Origin: Limanda limanda
Lineage: Eukaryota; Chordata; Actinopteri; Pleuronectiformes; Pleuronectidae
DNA length: 64,000 bases
Assembly: GCF_963576545.1 (NCBI RefSeq)
Contig: NC_083637.1
Span: 18,439,007-18,503,006, forward strand
Reading direction: 5' to 3'
The notes beneath the pieces were generated by a model. It searched no databases. It was not told the DNA's origin and worked only from the letters and a program-made list of their open reading frames with translations. Below, piece by piece: positions 1 through 11,710 of the stretch. A program made the position numbers and the translations under genes. Within the stretch, counting starts at the first letter, position 1, and the number at the start of each line of letters is the position of its first letter.

Positions 1-82
1 GTTTGTATGATTTATTTTTTTCAGACTAAATTTATTTGTGGTCATTATAAACCTATAACCCCTGCAATTCCACCTCAAATGC

Positions 83-349
83 TTTATTATTTATTCTACC
101 GTTATTTATTCAAATACTAATAAGTTCTAATGATATGAACAATGATTTAAATAAGGGGATATTTAAACAACAATTAAACAGATACAGCAGGTTTTAGTAA
201 TTCATTGTTTAACTGTTAAAATTTGATACGCTTTATATTTCCTCTGAAGTTTATTTACAGTAAATCACTTGAATATTTGATTCCTACAAAAGGTAAAAAC
301 CGACCAAGATGAAAATGGTCGTCCATCAAAAAACACTTTCTCTGCATTC
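83..349 (-). other. Probable 3' UTR of the CD7-like gene with poly(A) signal
   Basis: AT-rich sequence directly downstream of the stop codon. The minus strand reads AATAAA at 88-83, about 260 bases after the stop. No other feature is seen down to base 1. The length of the 3' UTR is inferred. Confidence 0.4.
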
Positions 350-3034
350 TCATCCTCTAAGCAAATCATACGTATTTGGCAAGAACAGCTCTGGAGCTGC
401 TTCAGGGACGATTCTGTTCTTTGTCATGACTTCATACACACATTCGATTGGGACACTTCTTGCTCTTCTTCGGCTTCTGGTCCATTGTTTCAACTGCAGG
501 GAGTGAAATGTCATCATAGTGATCATCTGTATAGCATGAAGGTGTGCATGGATTTTGGAAAATTACAATCTGTATAGATCCCATTTAAAGATCCCACCAG
601 AAAAGAAGAAAACCTATTTCCTTTATGATGTAATGTTTTACAGTCAAGAGGAAAATAAATCACCAGATCAGTGGGAATTTATATAAAAATAAATCAAATT
701 TAACTGAAGGCAATGTTGGGAAAAACTGCACACGGGAGTAAAATAAGTTTGAACACATGCAGACAGTGGTTTGAGTGACCTGAAGATCCCAACAGTGAAA
801 ACCGGATGTCTTCAGCAGAAGTGTAAAAAAGTGATAAATCAATCTCTGCAGATACGGAGCAAATTACTGTAACAGCTTGCAGAGCTTTGGTTTGAAGGTT
901 TGGATTGAAACCAGAATAACCAAGCTCAAACCAGCACAGAGTTTTCTTTAGAGGTCTGAACTCACCTTCAGAATCAGAAGGACGAAGACGATGGTGGCAA
1001 ATATGCTGATGGCACAGGTGGCAACGATGATTAACACCAGAGGTGGACTTTTCTCATGGACGTGGAGCCGAGGCTCCTCTTCTGGTCTGGATGCTTCTTG
1101 GTGTGAAATGAAGAATAGGCTTTAAAAAATGGATTACAGCAAAGGAAATGCAATGTGTCCATGGAAATGTTGCAAATTCAACATAGAGAGAGACTATGTG
1201 GCACAGCTTCAACTATATTTCATAGCTTCTGATTTGGGAAAATTAAACTGAATTCAACATGAGCCTGAAGGACAGGTCATTGTTTATATACTCCTGCTAA
1301 ATAATCAACTTAATTCATGTCGCCCCTTTCAAATCCTAATTACAAGGAGCTTTCCAAGTTAAAAAGGAAAATGTGAATATCAAACAGCATTCGAGCACTG
1401 ATACAGAATTAAAAAAAAGACTACAGATGAGAAAAGATCAAATGAAACATTATAAAATATAGTTATGAAGTTAGGAATATAGGTGAAAGCACATCCATGA
1501 AAATGAGTCTTGAAATGAGAATTAAAAGAAGAGAAGGAGCTTGCAACACGTCTCTGAGAGCCCTGACAGGACAGAAGCATTTTGAGATTGTGAGATTGGA
1601 CGTTTTTTTGACGTTTTCACCACCTTCCGCAGGAACAGATAAAAAAGAAATCTGATACATTTAGGAGGTGAAAGCCATGAGTGTGTGAATTTGGTGCAGT
1701 TTGATTGAATTTAAGGAAACTGTTGGGCTTTGGCGGAGATATGAGGTCTTGTGAGTGCCATTGTCGTTTGTATAAAATCTTCATTCTGCCAGTAACTCAT
1801 TTTTATAGTCATCCATATTATATATGGGCCACACTGTGAGACAATACCTCCATGAGCTGTTCAAGTTAAAACGCACCTGATACAACAAGGATGTAGCTGT
1901 TGCATATAGCACCAGTCTCTGTATTTCTTCTGTAATCACATCTGTAGAGGCCAGAGTCCTCGGCGAACAGATTGCTGATGGTGATGGTGTGGTTCCTCAG
2001 AGATCCATTTTTCTCAATCCTCCCTGAGTATCTGCCTAGTGGGGTGACTTTTTCATATTCTGCGGAGTGATAGTACAACACCTCCTCCTGCGGATTTAAA
2101 CCATGATACATATACATCCCCACGTAGCCGTCGAAGCTGCTGACACAGTCTGCAAAGGAGCACTGCAAGGTGACATTCTCTCCAGGCTTGCGCCACAATA
2201 AAACGTCCCCTGTATTAAAACCAAAAGACAAAACAGTGTGATCACAGGGTTTAATGACAAACCACAAGACATAGACATCTGTATTATTTTAACACGGACT
2301 GGATTACTGGATATTTCTGAATGTTATGTAATTGGAGTGTAATTGTGAGTTATTTTTAGTGATGAAAAGTAATATAATATATAAACGTACAATATCCAAT
2401 ATATATGTCATATATGTGTATTGCCTATTAGACTTAGTTTACATAATGCACCTTTTTTCAACTGTATTTTGTACTAACTTTATCTATCTATATATCCATC
2501 TATCCATCCCACTACAGCTGTGAGATATTTCCTTTTTATTAGACTTAGTTTTTATGCTGCACCCTCTCTGCTGCCAATGACGAATTTTGGACCAGCTGAT
2601 ATTGTTTAGTATCATATTTTATCATATCTATCGTATGTAATAATAATAGTAAAAATAACAATAATAACTTTTACCATTTGTATAGCACTTATTTAAACTT
2701 CACAAAAAAATCCATAGCAAAATGATGAATTAACTCTAACAAGTCAATTCAGTTCAGTTTTAAGAGCGAAATCATAACATAATAAGGTCAAGACCTTAAA
2801 AAATATCTATTTGATCAACCCCACCACTGTGCGATGTTCTAATTTCGATGGTACATAACTGGAGTGCTGTATAAACAATGTATCATTGTCATTGTCATGA
2901 TTATACAGTCAATGTTGTTGCAGACAGGCTTGAGCTGCAGAAGAATCTTCCCTCTCACGTTAGGAAAAGTGAATGAACTCACCTGTGTTTGCAGAAATAC
3001 AGAGGAACACTATAAACCAGCTGAGCAGCATCAT
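350..3034 (-). CDS. CD7-like single V-domain Ig receptor, four exons, apparently complete
   Basis: Exons read on the minus strand: 2983-3034 (signal peptide, phase 1 out), 1877-2209 (V domain), 966-1096 (stalk and membrane segment), 350-493 (tail, stop at 350-352). All have GT/AG borders and matching phases; they sum to 660 bases, 219 residues. Residues 1-18 form a hydrophobic leader starting MMLLSWF. The V domain (18-128) has the B-strand Cys in NVTLQC and the F-strand Cys in EDSGLYRC, no canonical Trp after the first Cys, three N-glycosylation sequons (NVT, NGS, NHT) and two extra Cys that could form a second disulfide. A membrane helix spans about 148-171. The tail is basic and then has CVYEVM (Tyr192, YxxM, a PI3K p85-type site) and NTYDLL (Tyr214, YxxL). 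The single V domain, the missing Trp, a GRI..GS..N.TITI stretch and a tail CV-Y-E-x-M motif resemble mammalian CD7. I infer a T/NK-type surface receptor. Alternatives are another CD28- or CD300-like fish receptor. A start 3 bases downstream (second ATG) is equally possible. Confidence 0.72.
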
Positions 3035-6000
3035 GTTGCAGAAGTGGAAGCAGAACTCTGTTTGTCACATGTATATATACACAGCGACAGCAGTGCTTCC
3101 TGTGCTGTGTGATGTGGTGTGATGGCTTGCAGCCTGTGAGAATAAAATCCTTCTATTTCACTCTTCTTTCCCTCATGGCGCCTAAACAGAGATGTGACCT
3201 TTAACTGCTGAGACAGGCAAGAAGGTTATGATGCTGAAAACTAAATGATAAATACATTTGCGGTTGGAGGAAAATGTCAACACTAAAGTATCCCTTACTC
3301 GTTAGGGTTCCATGTCTCCTGTTAACACTTTATATATTCTATTAGAATATTATGGAATTTTTTTCTATTACCTTGTGTTTAAGTTGCTTACTGATATATC
3401 TCATTTTTTTCTCACCTCTTTACTGCTGTACCATACAATTTCCCTGTATTGGGACTAATGAATAATTATCTTAAAAACATGTGACATGGGTTTAAGATGA
3501 TAGATTTACAATCAATCACCTCAGTTTAAATAAATGTTCACATAAAGTCATGTTTGTTGGAGATCTGGACCCAAATGCAGACGCAAAAAAAGGAAATGCT
3601 GGGGATAATTTCTCATCAGAATATGAACTTGTAAGCTATCAGATGGAAGGTGATCCAAAAACTGAAACTCAAAACAGAAGAGGAGAGGCTGAACAGAATA
3701 AACAAACAAAAGAAAGAACAAAAACAAAGAAAAATAAATAAATCTAAATCTAAAAACGCCCAAACACAAGTTGGTTCTGATCCTTAACATAAATCAAAAG
3801 TCCATATAAAAAAGATCTCAAACATTCACAGCCGGGGCAGAGTCCTGTCACTAAGTACATCCTTTTCTTCTCTTTATCTCATTGTACTTTGTATATACAG
3901 CAGAACAATAAGGTGAAAACAGACTCTATTCAAAGTGTGGTTAAATAAAAGTAAAAGCAAAGATAAAGCGCTGTGATGTTTGATGACCTGTGTAAAACAA
4001 CTTCACCTTAAATCATAAGTCCCGCTCGCTCTCTTAAACACTCTCCATGACTCTTGATGATGTGTTCACATGTTGAAGTTCTAAACTGCTTTAAAGCAGG
4101 GTCACTACTGCTAGAGTTTGCCACTGAAATTACTTATCAAACTTATTCCAAAATAAAATCTACCCTGCTATAAATACGTTTTCATGGAGTTCACCTTTGC
4201 TTTCATGGCCTAACAACTTGTTGTAATGTGATTTGTCCAGCAGATGGCAGACCTGAGTGAGATGTAAACGATGCCTTTATCAAAAATGATGTGAGATCAA
4301 AAATATATCATTTTATTTACTAAAATTAAATGGAGATCAAAGAAATATAAAAGAAGATTAATCCGAAATTAAATGGGAGAAAAAAAAGATTCAAAGCCAA
4401 AAAAAAAGTAATACAACAACATGATACTATTGATTACCCACAGTGTGTTTTAAGAACTGTGAAAATGCTACACAACTTTCATCAACCGAAAATAAAAAGC
4501 CTGGAATAGAGAAAAAATTAACTAGGTGCGAGTATTTCTAACCTTTCCTTGATGAGACAGATTTTCTGCAGAGACAAAGCAAAGAGAAAAGAGGAACAAG
4601 GATGATAGTAATCTGTCCAACAGCAGAATGAGGAACAAAAAGATCTGTTCATCTATCAAACCAGCTCATCAGGAAGAAGAAAAGATGAAAAACAGGATGC
4701 CACAAACTGAGGGACGAGCAGTGATCCTTAACCAACAGTTTTTACATGTGGGTACAGCAATCTCAGCCAGACTTCATGTTTCCCGTTTGTTTACCTGAAT
4801 TTAACTTACTGAAATCTAATCTAAATGATCCTGCAGCAGAAATAATAAAAACATCACCCTCACATCTTTTTGTTTGTGGTTTATTTAAGTCACATTAACA
4901 GATCACAGCTCCTATAGTTCATGTTAATCCCAACAAGAAGTACACAGTCCTATCACAGCTTTCATTTTAACCTCACACGCAATCTGCATCCACAGAGCAG
5001 GACTCAGCAATTTTATCAAAAATCATTAAAAAAAATAAAAAAAACATTACTGTATATGCAAAACAGTTCTCGCAGGCTCATGTTATAGTTTTCAAATTGC
5101 CAGAACATAAAAGTAGAGGAGATATTCAAAGTTCATACAGATCCTGTTTTTCCTCCCCTAAAAGTTAATGATTGACCCAAAGCATCAAGAAAAATTAACA
5201 GGTGGTTTTAGTCCACAACTACATACAGCTTCCTTGTGACCTGCTGCCAAAATGATTCACAAAATCCATAAGATATGGACGACTTGATCTGCCGTCAGAT
5301 AGAGATAATAATGAAACTGAAGACTTGTCTCAGAGGGTGAAGCTAAGTTGCCAATTACTGCCAAATGTTGAACGAGCACTGTACATCAAACAAACACAGC
5401 ATTTACTATCCAGCTCTGGCCGAACAGTGAGATCATGTGACACTCTGGGAAGTACAACCGGTACTTTCTCAGTGGCTAGAATGAGGATATGAAATTTGCA
5501 AGGGTTGGATTTTCTCAGTAACATTCGATTAAAATCAGACAGACCAAAGACCTCAAGACTTTCTATACATTTCTATATACAGTTATATGCTACATGTGTT
5601 TTATAATCTTAATCTTAAATCATGTCATTTAAGAATAATAATCTCTTGTGATTCTTCATGTAGGGGCGTCTCGTAAAATACGCTACAAAAAACCAACAAC
5701 TGCAATTTTGGGTCTGTCCCGCCTCGTGCATAATAATGATTGCTGAAGCTTTGGTTTGATATTATCAGAAGGAGCGTGTGGGGGGGGGGGCTATTACAGA
5801 GAGCAACAGCCGAGAAGAGCATTGAGGCATGAGCTGCTTTCAGACATGAACTCAGACATGACATTGTCCTGAAACTTTCCACACTCATTCCAACCCTAAC
5901 CCTAAGACCAAATCTTAACCCTCAAACAGCCCATTGAATTTGGGAGGACCAGCCAAAATGTCCTCACAATGACAGTATTGAACCAAAATTGCCCATCACC

Positions 6001-6450
6001 TATAGATACACATGTGCACACGTGCGCACAAATACACACACACTGTGCCTCTATCAATAGAACACTGATAAAGAGGGTGAGAAAGTGAAAAGAAAAAAAT
6101 TCCATCTACATATTGCCACAGCTTCTGCTCAGCCTAAACAAAGAGGGATCTATACAATCTTTTTCCAGCCAATGACCAGCACTGACTCAGATGTCCAACG
6201 CCCTTGCATTATTATATTGCTCTAGTTCCTGATGTGGTTATCACAGTCTGAACACAACTCCCTGATCTCTATTTTCCATTTGCACTCCTGTAATCAGACT
6301 TGATTTTAAAAGTGTCAACTTAAGGATATTACAGTGGGTAAATAAAGGTGGTACATGTCCTTTGATGAATCAGAGTAATACAATACAAGTTATCCCTGGT
6401 TATATTGTGAAGTAGAGCACACAAGGAAGTGATGATTTAGAGGTTGACAG
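3035..6450. other. Non-coding stretch of unit A between CD7-like exon 1 and a Harbinger-like insertion
   Basis: AT-rich DNA with no convincing gene; the open frames here are short and not conserved between units. It holds one exon-like segment (4543-4565, listed separately), A-runs, and a CCCTAACCCTAA-containing stretch near 5888-5990 that looks like a dispersed fish repeat. The counterparts are about 21556-24990 and 45984-49115. Confidence 0.6.
4543..4565 (-). other. Candidate 23-bp cytoplasmic-tail micro-exon of the B7-like gene (unit A)
   Basis: The minus strand shows a pyrimidine-rich acceptor ending CTGCAG, then 23 bases, then a GTTAG donor. In phase 1, the phase left by the TM exon, it reads x-NLSHQGK. 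Copies at 23059-23081 (NLSHQGK) and 47194-47216 (NLSHQEK) keep both splice sites and the reading frame. It lies 4 to 5.5 kb from the TM exon, and no next exon was found, so the assignment is a guess. Confidence 0.25.
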
Positions 6451-6453
6451 TAA

Positions 6454-7450
6454 AGGCTCCATTATGCTTCTACGTATCCGTTTCTCGGAGAGGGACGCAA
6501 GAAGACCAGAGAGTCTTTTTGATTTATGCCTTTCCGACGACTATCCGTCTAAAAACAATTCCCCGCCAAACTCATAGGTGGCGCAACGGAAGACGAGCTC
6601 AGAGAAGCCTACCCCATTTCTGGGAAGAAGAAGTCCACGTGTGTTTATTTACCTCTGTCGGCTGGCCTCCCACACACTGAACCATGGCAACTAACAGAAA
6701 TAAATAAAGTGACACCCAGCGGGTCAAAATGCTGATGTTATCGTTTCTTAGCGCAGCGGTTCCTCGGTCTTGTTTCCCAACTGTGTTGCTGATTCCAAAG
6801 CTTGAATCTGCTTGAGGCTTCATGTAGCTTTAAGCTACACGGAGCTAGCTAGCTTCCCCCCGGGCTTCCACACACAGTCAGCAGGGACTCCCGACACTAA
6901 CTACTACCCAGTGTTTGCTTCTAACCTGACGGTATTGTAGAAACAGTGTCATGATAGCAGTGGAATTAAAGTCGTGACAGCGGGTTTTTGCACTGTTACC
7001 ACCGCAGTTAGCAAGGTTGCTAGCCCGCTAGCCTAGCCCGCTAGCGCCGTTTTGAAAGCTCGTTATAACCGTATGTGACCGTGCATACATGCCGTCAGTG
7101 CTCTAACGAGCCACCGTCAGCCAGACAACTCTGCTGGCTTAACACACACGTTACATTAATCGTAGAATCGTAGTTGTGTTTGTATTTATTGTGAAGCAGG
7201 AAGTTTGAGGTCCGGAAATGTGAAATCCGGAAATGACGTCGTAGGGAAATGATGTCGTACGGAAATGATGTAGTTCGCGGACCAATCACAGCCAAGGGCT
7301 GTCAGTGGGGTCTCCAAAATAAACACGGATAGTTAGAAAAACCAGAGGTGCACGAAAAGCTCTCCGAGGCTCTCAGAGAGGGCGTTCCACGGCGGATAGA
7401 GCGGTCTTATCTGTCCTTATTAGAAAAGACGGAGAAGCATAAAGGAGCCT
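6454..7450. mobile_element. Harbinger-like non-autonomous DNA transposon, 997 bp
   Basis: Present only in unit A. The ends are inverted: the left end reads AGGCTCCATTATGCTTCT and the right end, reverse-complemented, AGGCTCCTTTATGCTTCT. It is flanked by TAA at 6451-6453 and 7451-7453; units B and C have the single uninterrupted TAA site (for example ..GACAGTAAGTT..). A 3-bp TAA duplication fits the PIF/Harbinger group. The interior is CpG-richer than its surroundings (GCTAGC-rich near 6840-7050). No transposase-like frame was recognised, so it is probably a MITE-type derivative. Confidence 0.75.
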
Positions 7451-7453
7451 TAA

Positions 7454-8769
7454 GTTAGTACATCCATGTGACATGAAGTGTCTCCTGTAGACAGAGAGAG
7501 ACAGAGAGGGAGATTTTAGATATTTGCTACAATCTTTTTTACTGCAAATACACATAGAATACAATGCAGCTAAAACCGGGGGGCTTAAAGGCCCATCGTT
7601 TTCACAGAGAGGCCAACATCATTGATTATATACTGAAAATTGTTCAATTCAATTTAGTTCTTCAGAAAAGCTTAGAAAATGAAACATTCTTAACAAATTC
7701 ACATGTTTACTATTTGTAAGTAACCAGACACTTGGCACTTCTGGGGCCAATAACATCTCAGCTAGGGCCTGTGCCTCCCCCTGGCCCAGCTCTCTGGCTC
7801 CGCCCCCCGGGTGAAACAAATTCATTTATTGTTTACTGGAAGAGCTGCAATTACCTCACACCGGGCTGCCATCGTCGTCTTTATTACGAAGAACTATAAA
7901 AGATTGAAAGTCAAAGCGTGAATTCGAGCTCAAGGAATGCATGTGAAAACAGTTAGGAAACAAAGCTGGATCAAAATACAGACGTACCCTTCTCCTCCTC
8001 CGCCTCCTCACTTGCATTGTTTGTCAAAGGGCCATCTGGAAAAGATAAAATGTTACAGATTATTATAATGTCTGGTCACTCAAATATGTCTGATAAGTAA
8101 CTGAGTCCAGGTTTCTACAACCCCCAGCAAACTTTTATTTAAGACAGGGGTTCTCAACCTTTTCGAGGTACAACCTACCAGTGTGATGAGCAGTATAATA
8201 AGAGAGAGCTGTTCAACCTGTCCATACTCTCTCTATAATGACAGGCTTTCCTTTTATCCCGCCACTCACTGTTGTTGGCTTGGTGGACTGGTTGGGTCGC
8301 TGGTGGCTCTGCACTGCGACTGAGTGCGTAAATGAAGCTCCCGACAGACCAAATAGGAAAATGTCAAGAGAGTGATTGTTTTCCGTCAAGCAGATTCCAG
8401 CTGAACAGCCCAGTGGCCTTTGAGCTTCAAGTCTATTAGAATAAGAGTTCAGTACGACGACACTTCAAGTTCAGACTCCCCATTATTTCTTTCTCTCCTT
8501 CTTTGGGTTGTGTGTGTATCTGTAGAGAATCGTATCTCGGTTTCATGTGTGCCGAGTGCATGGAAGTGACAATAGATGTGATTCTTATTTCTGTGATGTT
8601 TAATTATTTACATGTTTAGGGGTAATTTGAGTTTTAAGCCTGTTGTTGTGTGGCAGAAACACCTTAAACCAGCAAAAACTGTAGATTTGAATTCACACTT
8701 TCATGTGTTAGGTCATTACCCAAAAAGATTGGAATAAAAACTTCAAAGCGTGCTCTTGAAGGTACTCAC
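7454..8769. other. Non-coding DNA of unit A upstream of the B7-like TM remnant
   Basis: No gene seen. It contains AGAGAG and CTCCTC simple sequence, and near 8146 a CAGGGGTTCTCAACCTTTT-like string reminiscent of hAT terminal repeats, but no matching partner end was found. Units B and C hold an additional approximately 0.6 kb stretch here (about 25880-26700 in B) that is missing from A. Confidence 0.5.
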
Positions 8770-9178
8770 TCTTACGGGGCCGTAGATAAAGGAGCACCAT
8801 CAGCAATCCAATTAAACAATAAACAACATTAAGACTTGCCTAATCAAGGAGTGTCGTTTATTTGTGTGTTGCATTTTTTTTGATGATGATGAGATTTAGA
8901 GACATGTTGCAGCGTGTCTGTTCTGTGAAGAGCGTTTGAAAAACAGCACAATATGAGTTGGCTGCAGTTATGGATAAAATAAACAGATTGCAGCTAGGAG
9001 GAGAAAGAACATGGTTCGGCAGGGCACTTAAACCTGCGACACTTCTACTTTCCTTTTTGTGCTTCAATGTTTATCTGTGTCAGTTTCCTGGTCTATCAGC
9101 TCCTTTTTGGTTTCTGTTGGGAAACTGAGCCTATGTGTGAGTCTATGACGTCCCACTCACACAAACATGTGTTAGAGG

Positions 9179-10146
9179 TAGAGATGAGCCGGATACTCGG
9201 CTGAAACGAGTATCCGGTACGGATAAAGCACTTTTGCCGATTACGAGTATAATACCAGTAATCGGAGTCATTATCTGTGCTCGGACTGAATGAAAATCCT
9301 CACACAGCGTCACAGCGCTCCTCCCGTCACACACGGCTCTGCTCACTCACTCACAGAACAGCTCTCTGTCTCTCAGTCACTCAGGTTCACTGCGCATCGG
9401 GACTGTTCCATAGGCTCAGTCAAGGAAGCAGAAATGATTCGTTCATTTCCCGACTGGGTCTTTGGGTACGAGTCTTTGGAAAAATTTTCACGAGACCTGC
9501 AATGGCTCAGTAGAGGAGCGCTGGAGATACGAGGGACGTTCACTGTCTCCCGGAGAAATGAACACTCTGTGTTTTTAGTATAGAAAGACGTGAATTATAT
9601 TTGTTCACAAGTCATAATGACTGGTTTTGTTATTTTCACTTTACATTTACACTTACTTTACAGTAAAGTAAACCTCTATTAAATACAGTACAACATGACA
9701 GTTTGTATGGTTTGAAATTGTCATCTATTATCACACTGGCATTTAATTATCACAGCAAACAATTACACTGCACTAAACTTTAAGTGTTAATGTAAAGTGA
9801 AAATTACAAAACCAGTCTGTATGACTTGTGAACGAATATAATTCACGTCTTTCTATACTAAAAACACAGAGTGTTCATTTCTCCGGGGGACAGTGAACGT
9901 CCCTCGCATCTCACTCACACACACACACACACACACCTGGTGTGGAAATAAATTAAAAAAAAATAAAAATAAAAAAATCATAAAAAAAATTCAAAGTCAA
10001 TAAAGAAAGTTATGTTGAACCAGCCCACTTCCGGGTTAAATCACACCCACTTCCGGGTTAGGCCCCGCCCACTCCGAGTACGGATACGGATAATTCATAT
10101 GGTTAACAGATACAGATACAGATAATGCTGTACTCGCTCATCCCTA
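9179..10146. mobile_element. hAT-type non-autonomous DNA transposon, 968 bp
   Basis: Found only in the left copy of the unit A internal duplication. Eight-base target duplications GTTAGAGG lie at 9171-9178 and 10147-10154, and the empty site is seen at 11340-11352. The ends are TAGAGATGAGC and, reverse-complemented, TAGGGATGAGC, matching the hAT TAG..G pattern. The interior holds two long inverted arms of about 140 bases (near 9526-9665 and 9772-9913), so it can fold into a long hairpin. No transposase frame was seen. Confidence 0.85.
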
Positions 10147-10305
10147 GTTAGAGGTGGCTTGGGTTTCAAGTTCCTGTCAGTTGTTCAATCTTAAACAATG
10201 CTATGCTTATGCAATAGTAATAACATCCGTGTCGCTGCAATCTTCAGTTAAAGCACCACCATAGGTGCTACTATGGCTGAAATGAGGAGAAACAGACCAA
10301 TCAGG

Positions 10306-10432
10306 CCTTTCTCCGGCCTCCATCTCAGAGCCTGTGGTCCAGGATCCAGTGAATCTCACCTTTTTGGTGGCCATCTGTGTTTTGGGTAATCTTCCCCAGG
10401 ACGGAGCTTACAGTTGGTTCACTGTATTTGGC
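10306..10432 (-). pseudogene. Broken B7 C-type Ig exon, second copy (unit A)
   Basis: Read from the acceptor TTTGCAG at about 10432: the frame starts AKYSEPTVSSV as in the unit C exon, but lacks the ..ALICNSDGG.. segment with the first Cys and stops in ..DHRL. Its lesions match those of 11710 and 28436, so the damage predates the internal duplication. Confidence 0.65.
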
Positions 10433-11559
10433 TGCAAAGAACAAAAACACAGTAGACGATCTGGGTTACAACAGCAGTGATTAATTGTCACAGTGAAAGT
10501 GAAAATAAGAAAACACACAGGAGAGACAACTGATACTTAGTGAAAGGAAATACCAGGAAAGTCCCTCAACCTCCAAACAATCAAACTATCAAGACCTCAA
10601 TTAAATCCTTCAACAAGTCAATTGTCTACGTGACAAATTGATGTTCAGAGAAAAACTACTTTACACAGGGTTAAGCTTTGAAATGAGTTTGATGCTTCTG
10701 TCTCACCTGTGACTGTGAGGTTGGTGGTCATTTTATAATCGCCGTTGTTTGTTACCACCGTGCATACGTAAACTCCAGCGTGTGCCACCATAGTGTTGGT
10801 GATGAGCAGGGACACGTTCATGTTCTTACTGTTCCAGGACGGCTCAGCAAACATGTAGTCTGTCTGCAATGTTGTTTTTCCTCCGTAAAAAATCAGTAAG
10901 GGCTTCTCCACCCCCTCTTTCTTCCAAAAGACCATTTCGATTTCCATGTCCACTGCCTCTTCTATGGGTTTGACGACACACTGCAGCAGTGACTGCTGGC
11001 CATGCTTGCCAAAGCTTTCAGCATTGCAATCCACGGTTCCAAACACTGAAGAAGAAAGATGGGCGAGATGTCAAATTACATCAGCACCAAGTAACAGTTC
11101 ACATTTCACATTGAAAAGCACAATATGAGTTGGCTGCAGTTATGGATAAAATAAACAGATTGCAGCTAGGAGGAGAAAGAACATGGTTCGGCAGGGCACT
11201 TAAACCTGCAACACTTCTACTTTCCTTTTTGTGCTTCAATGTTTATCTGTGTCAGTTTCCTGGTCTATCAGCTCCTTTTTGGTTTCTGTTGGGAAACTGA
11301 GCCTATGTGGGAGTCTATGACGTCCCACTCACACAAACATGTGTTAGAGGTGGCTTGGGTTTCAAGTTCCTGTCAGTTGTTAAATCTTAAACAATGCTAT
11401 GCTTATGCAATAGTAATAACATCCGTGTCGCTGCAATCTTCAGTTAAAGCACGACCTTAGGTGCTACGATGGCTGAAATGACTTCCGTGTGCTGTGCTAA
11501 ACGGTTCTAAATGGCGTGTGGCGTGTGCTGCTAGGATCCTCGCAGCAGAGTCAGCTTGC

Positions 11560-11710
11560 TGGAGAGGAGAAACAGACCAATCAGGCCTTTCTCCGCCTCC
11601 ATCTCAGAGCCTTTGGTCCAGGATCAAGTGAATCTCACCTTTTTGGTGGCCATTTGTGTTTTGGGTAATCTTCCCCAGGACAGAGCTTACGGTTGGTTCA
11701 CTGTATTTGG
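11560..11710 (-). pseudogene. Broken B7 C-type Ig exon (unit A)
   Basis: Homologous to the intact exon 53717-54031. Small deletions remove the first Cys region and part of the Trp region, the frame stops early (..LDQRL stop), and the 3' part with the second Cys and the donor is missing. The same lesions occur in unit B at 28436 and below. Confidence 0.65.

Noticed and set aside
5888..5910. CCCTAACCCTAA, telomere-like
   Set aside because: Only two units, and the same context recurs in B and C with a longer shared block (..AAAATGTCCTCAC..); it looks like a dispersed interspersed repeat, not an interstitial telomere.
8146..8170. CAGGGGTTCTCAACCTTTT as start of a hAT element
   Set aside because: No matching inverted end or target duplication could be located, so no element is called.
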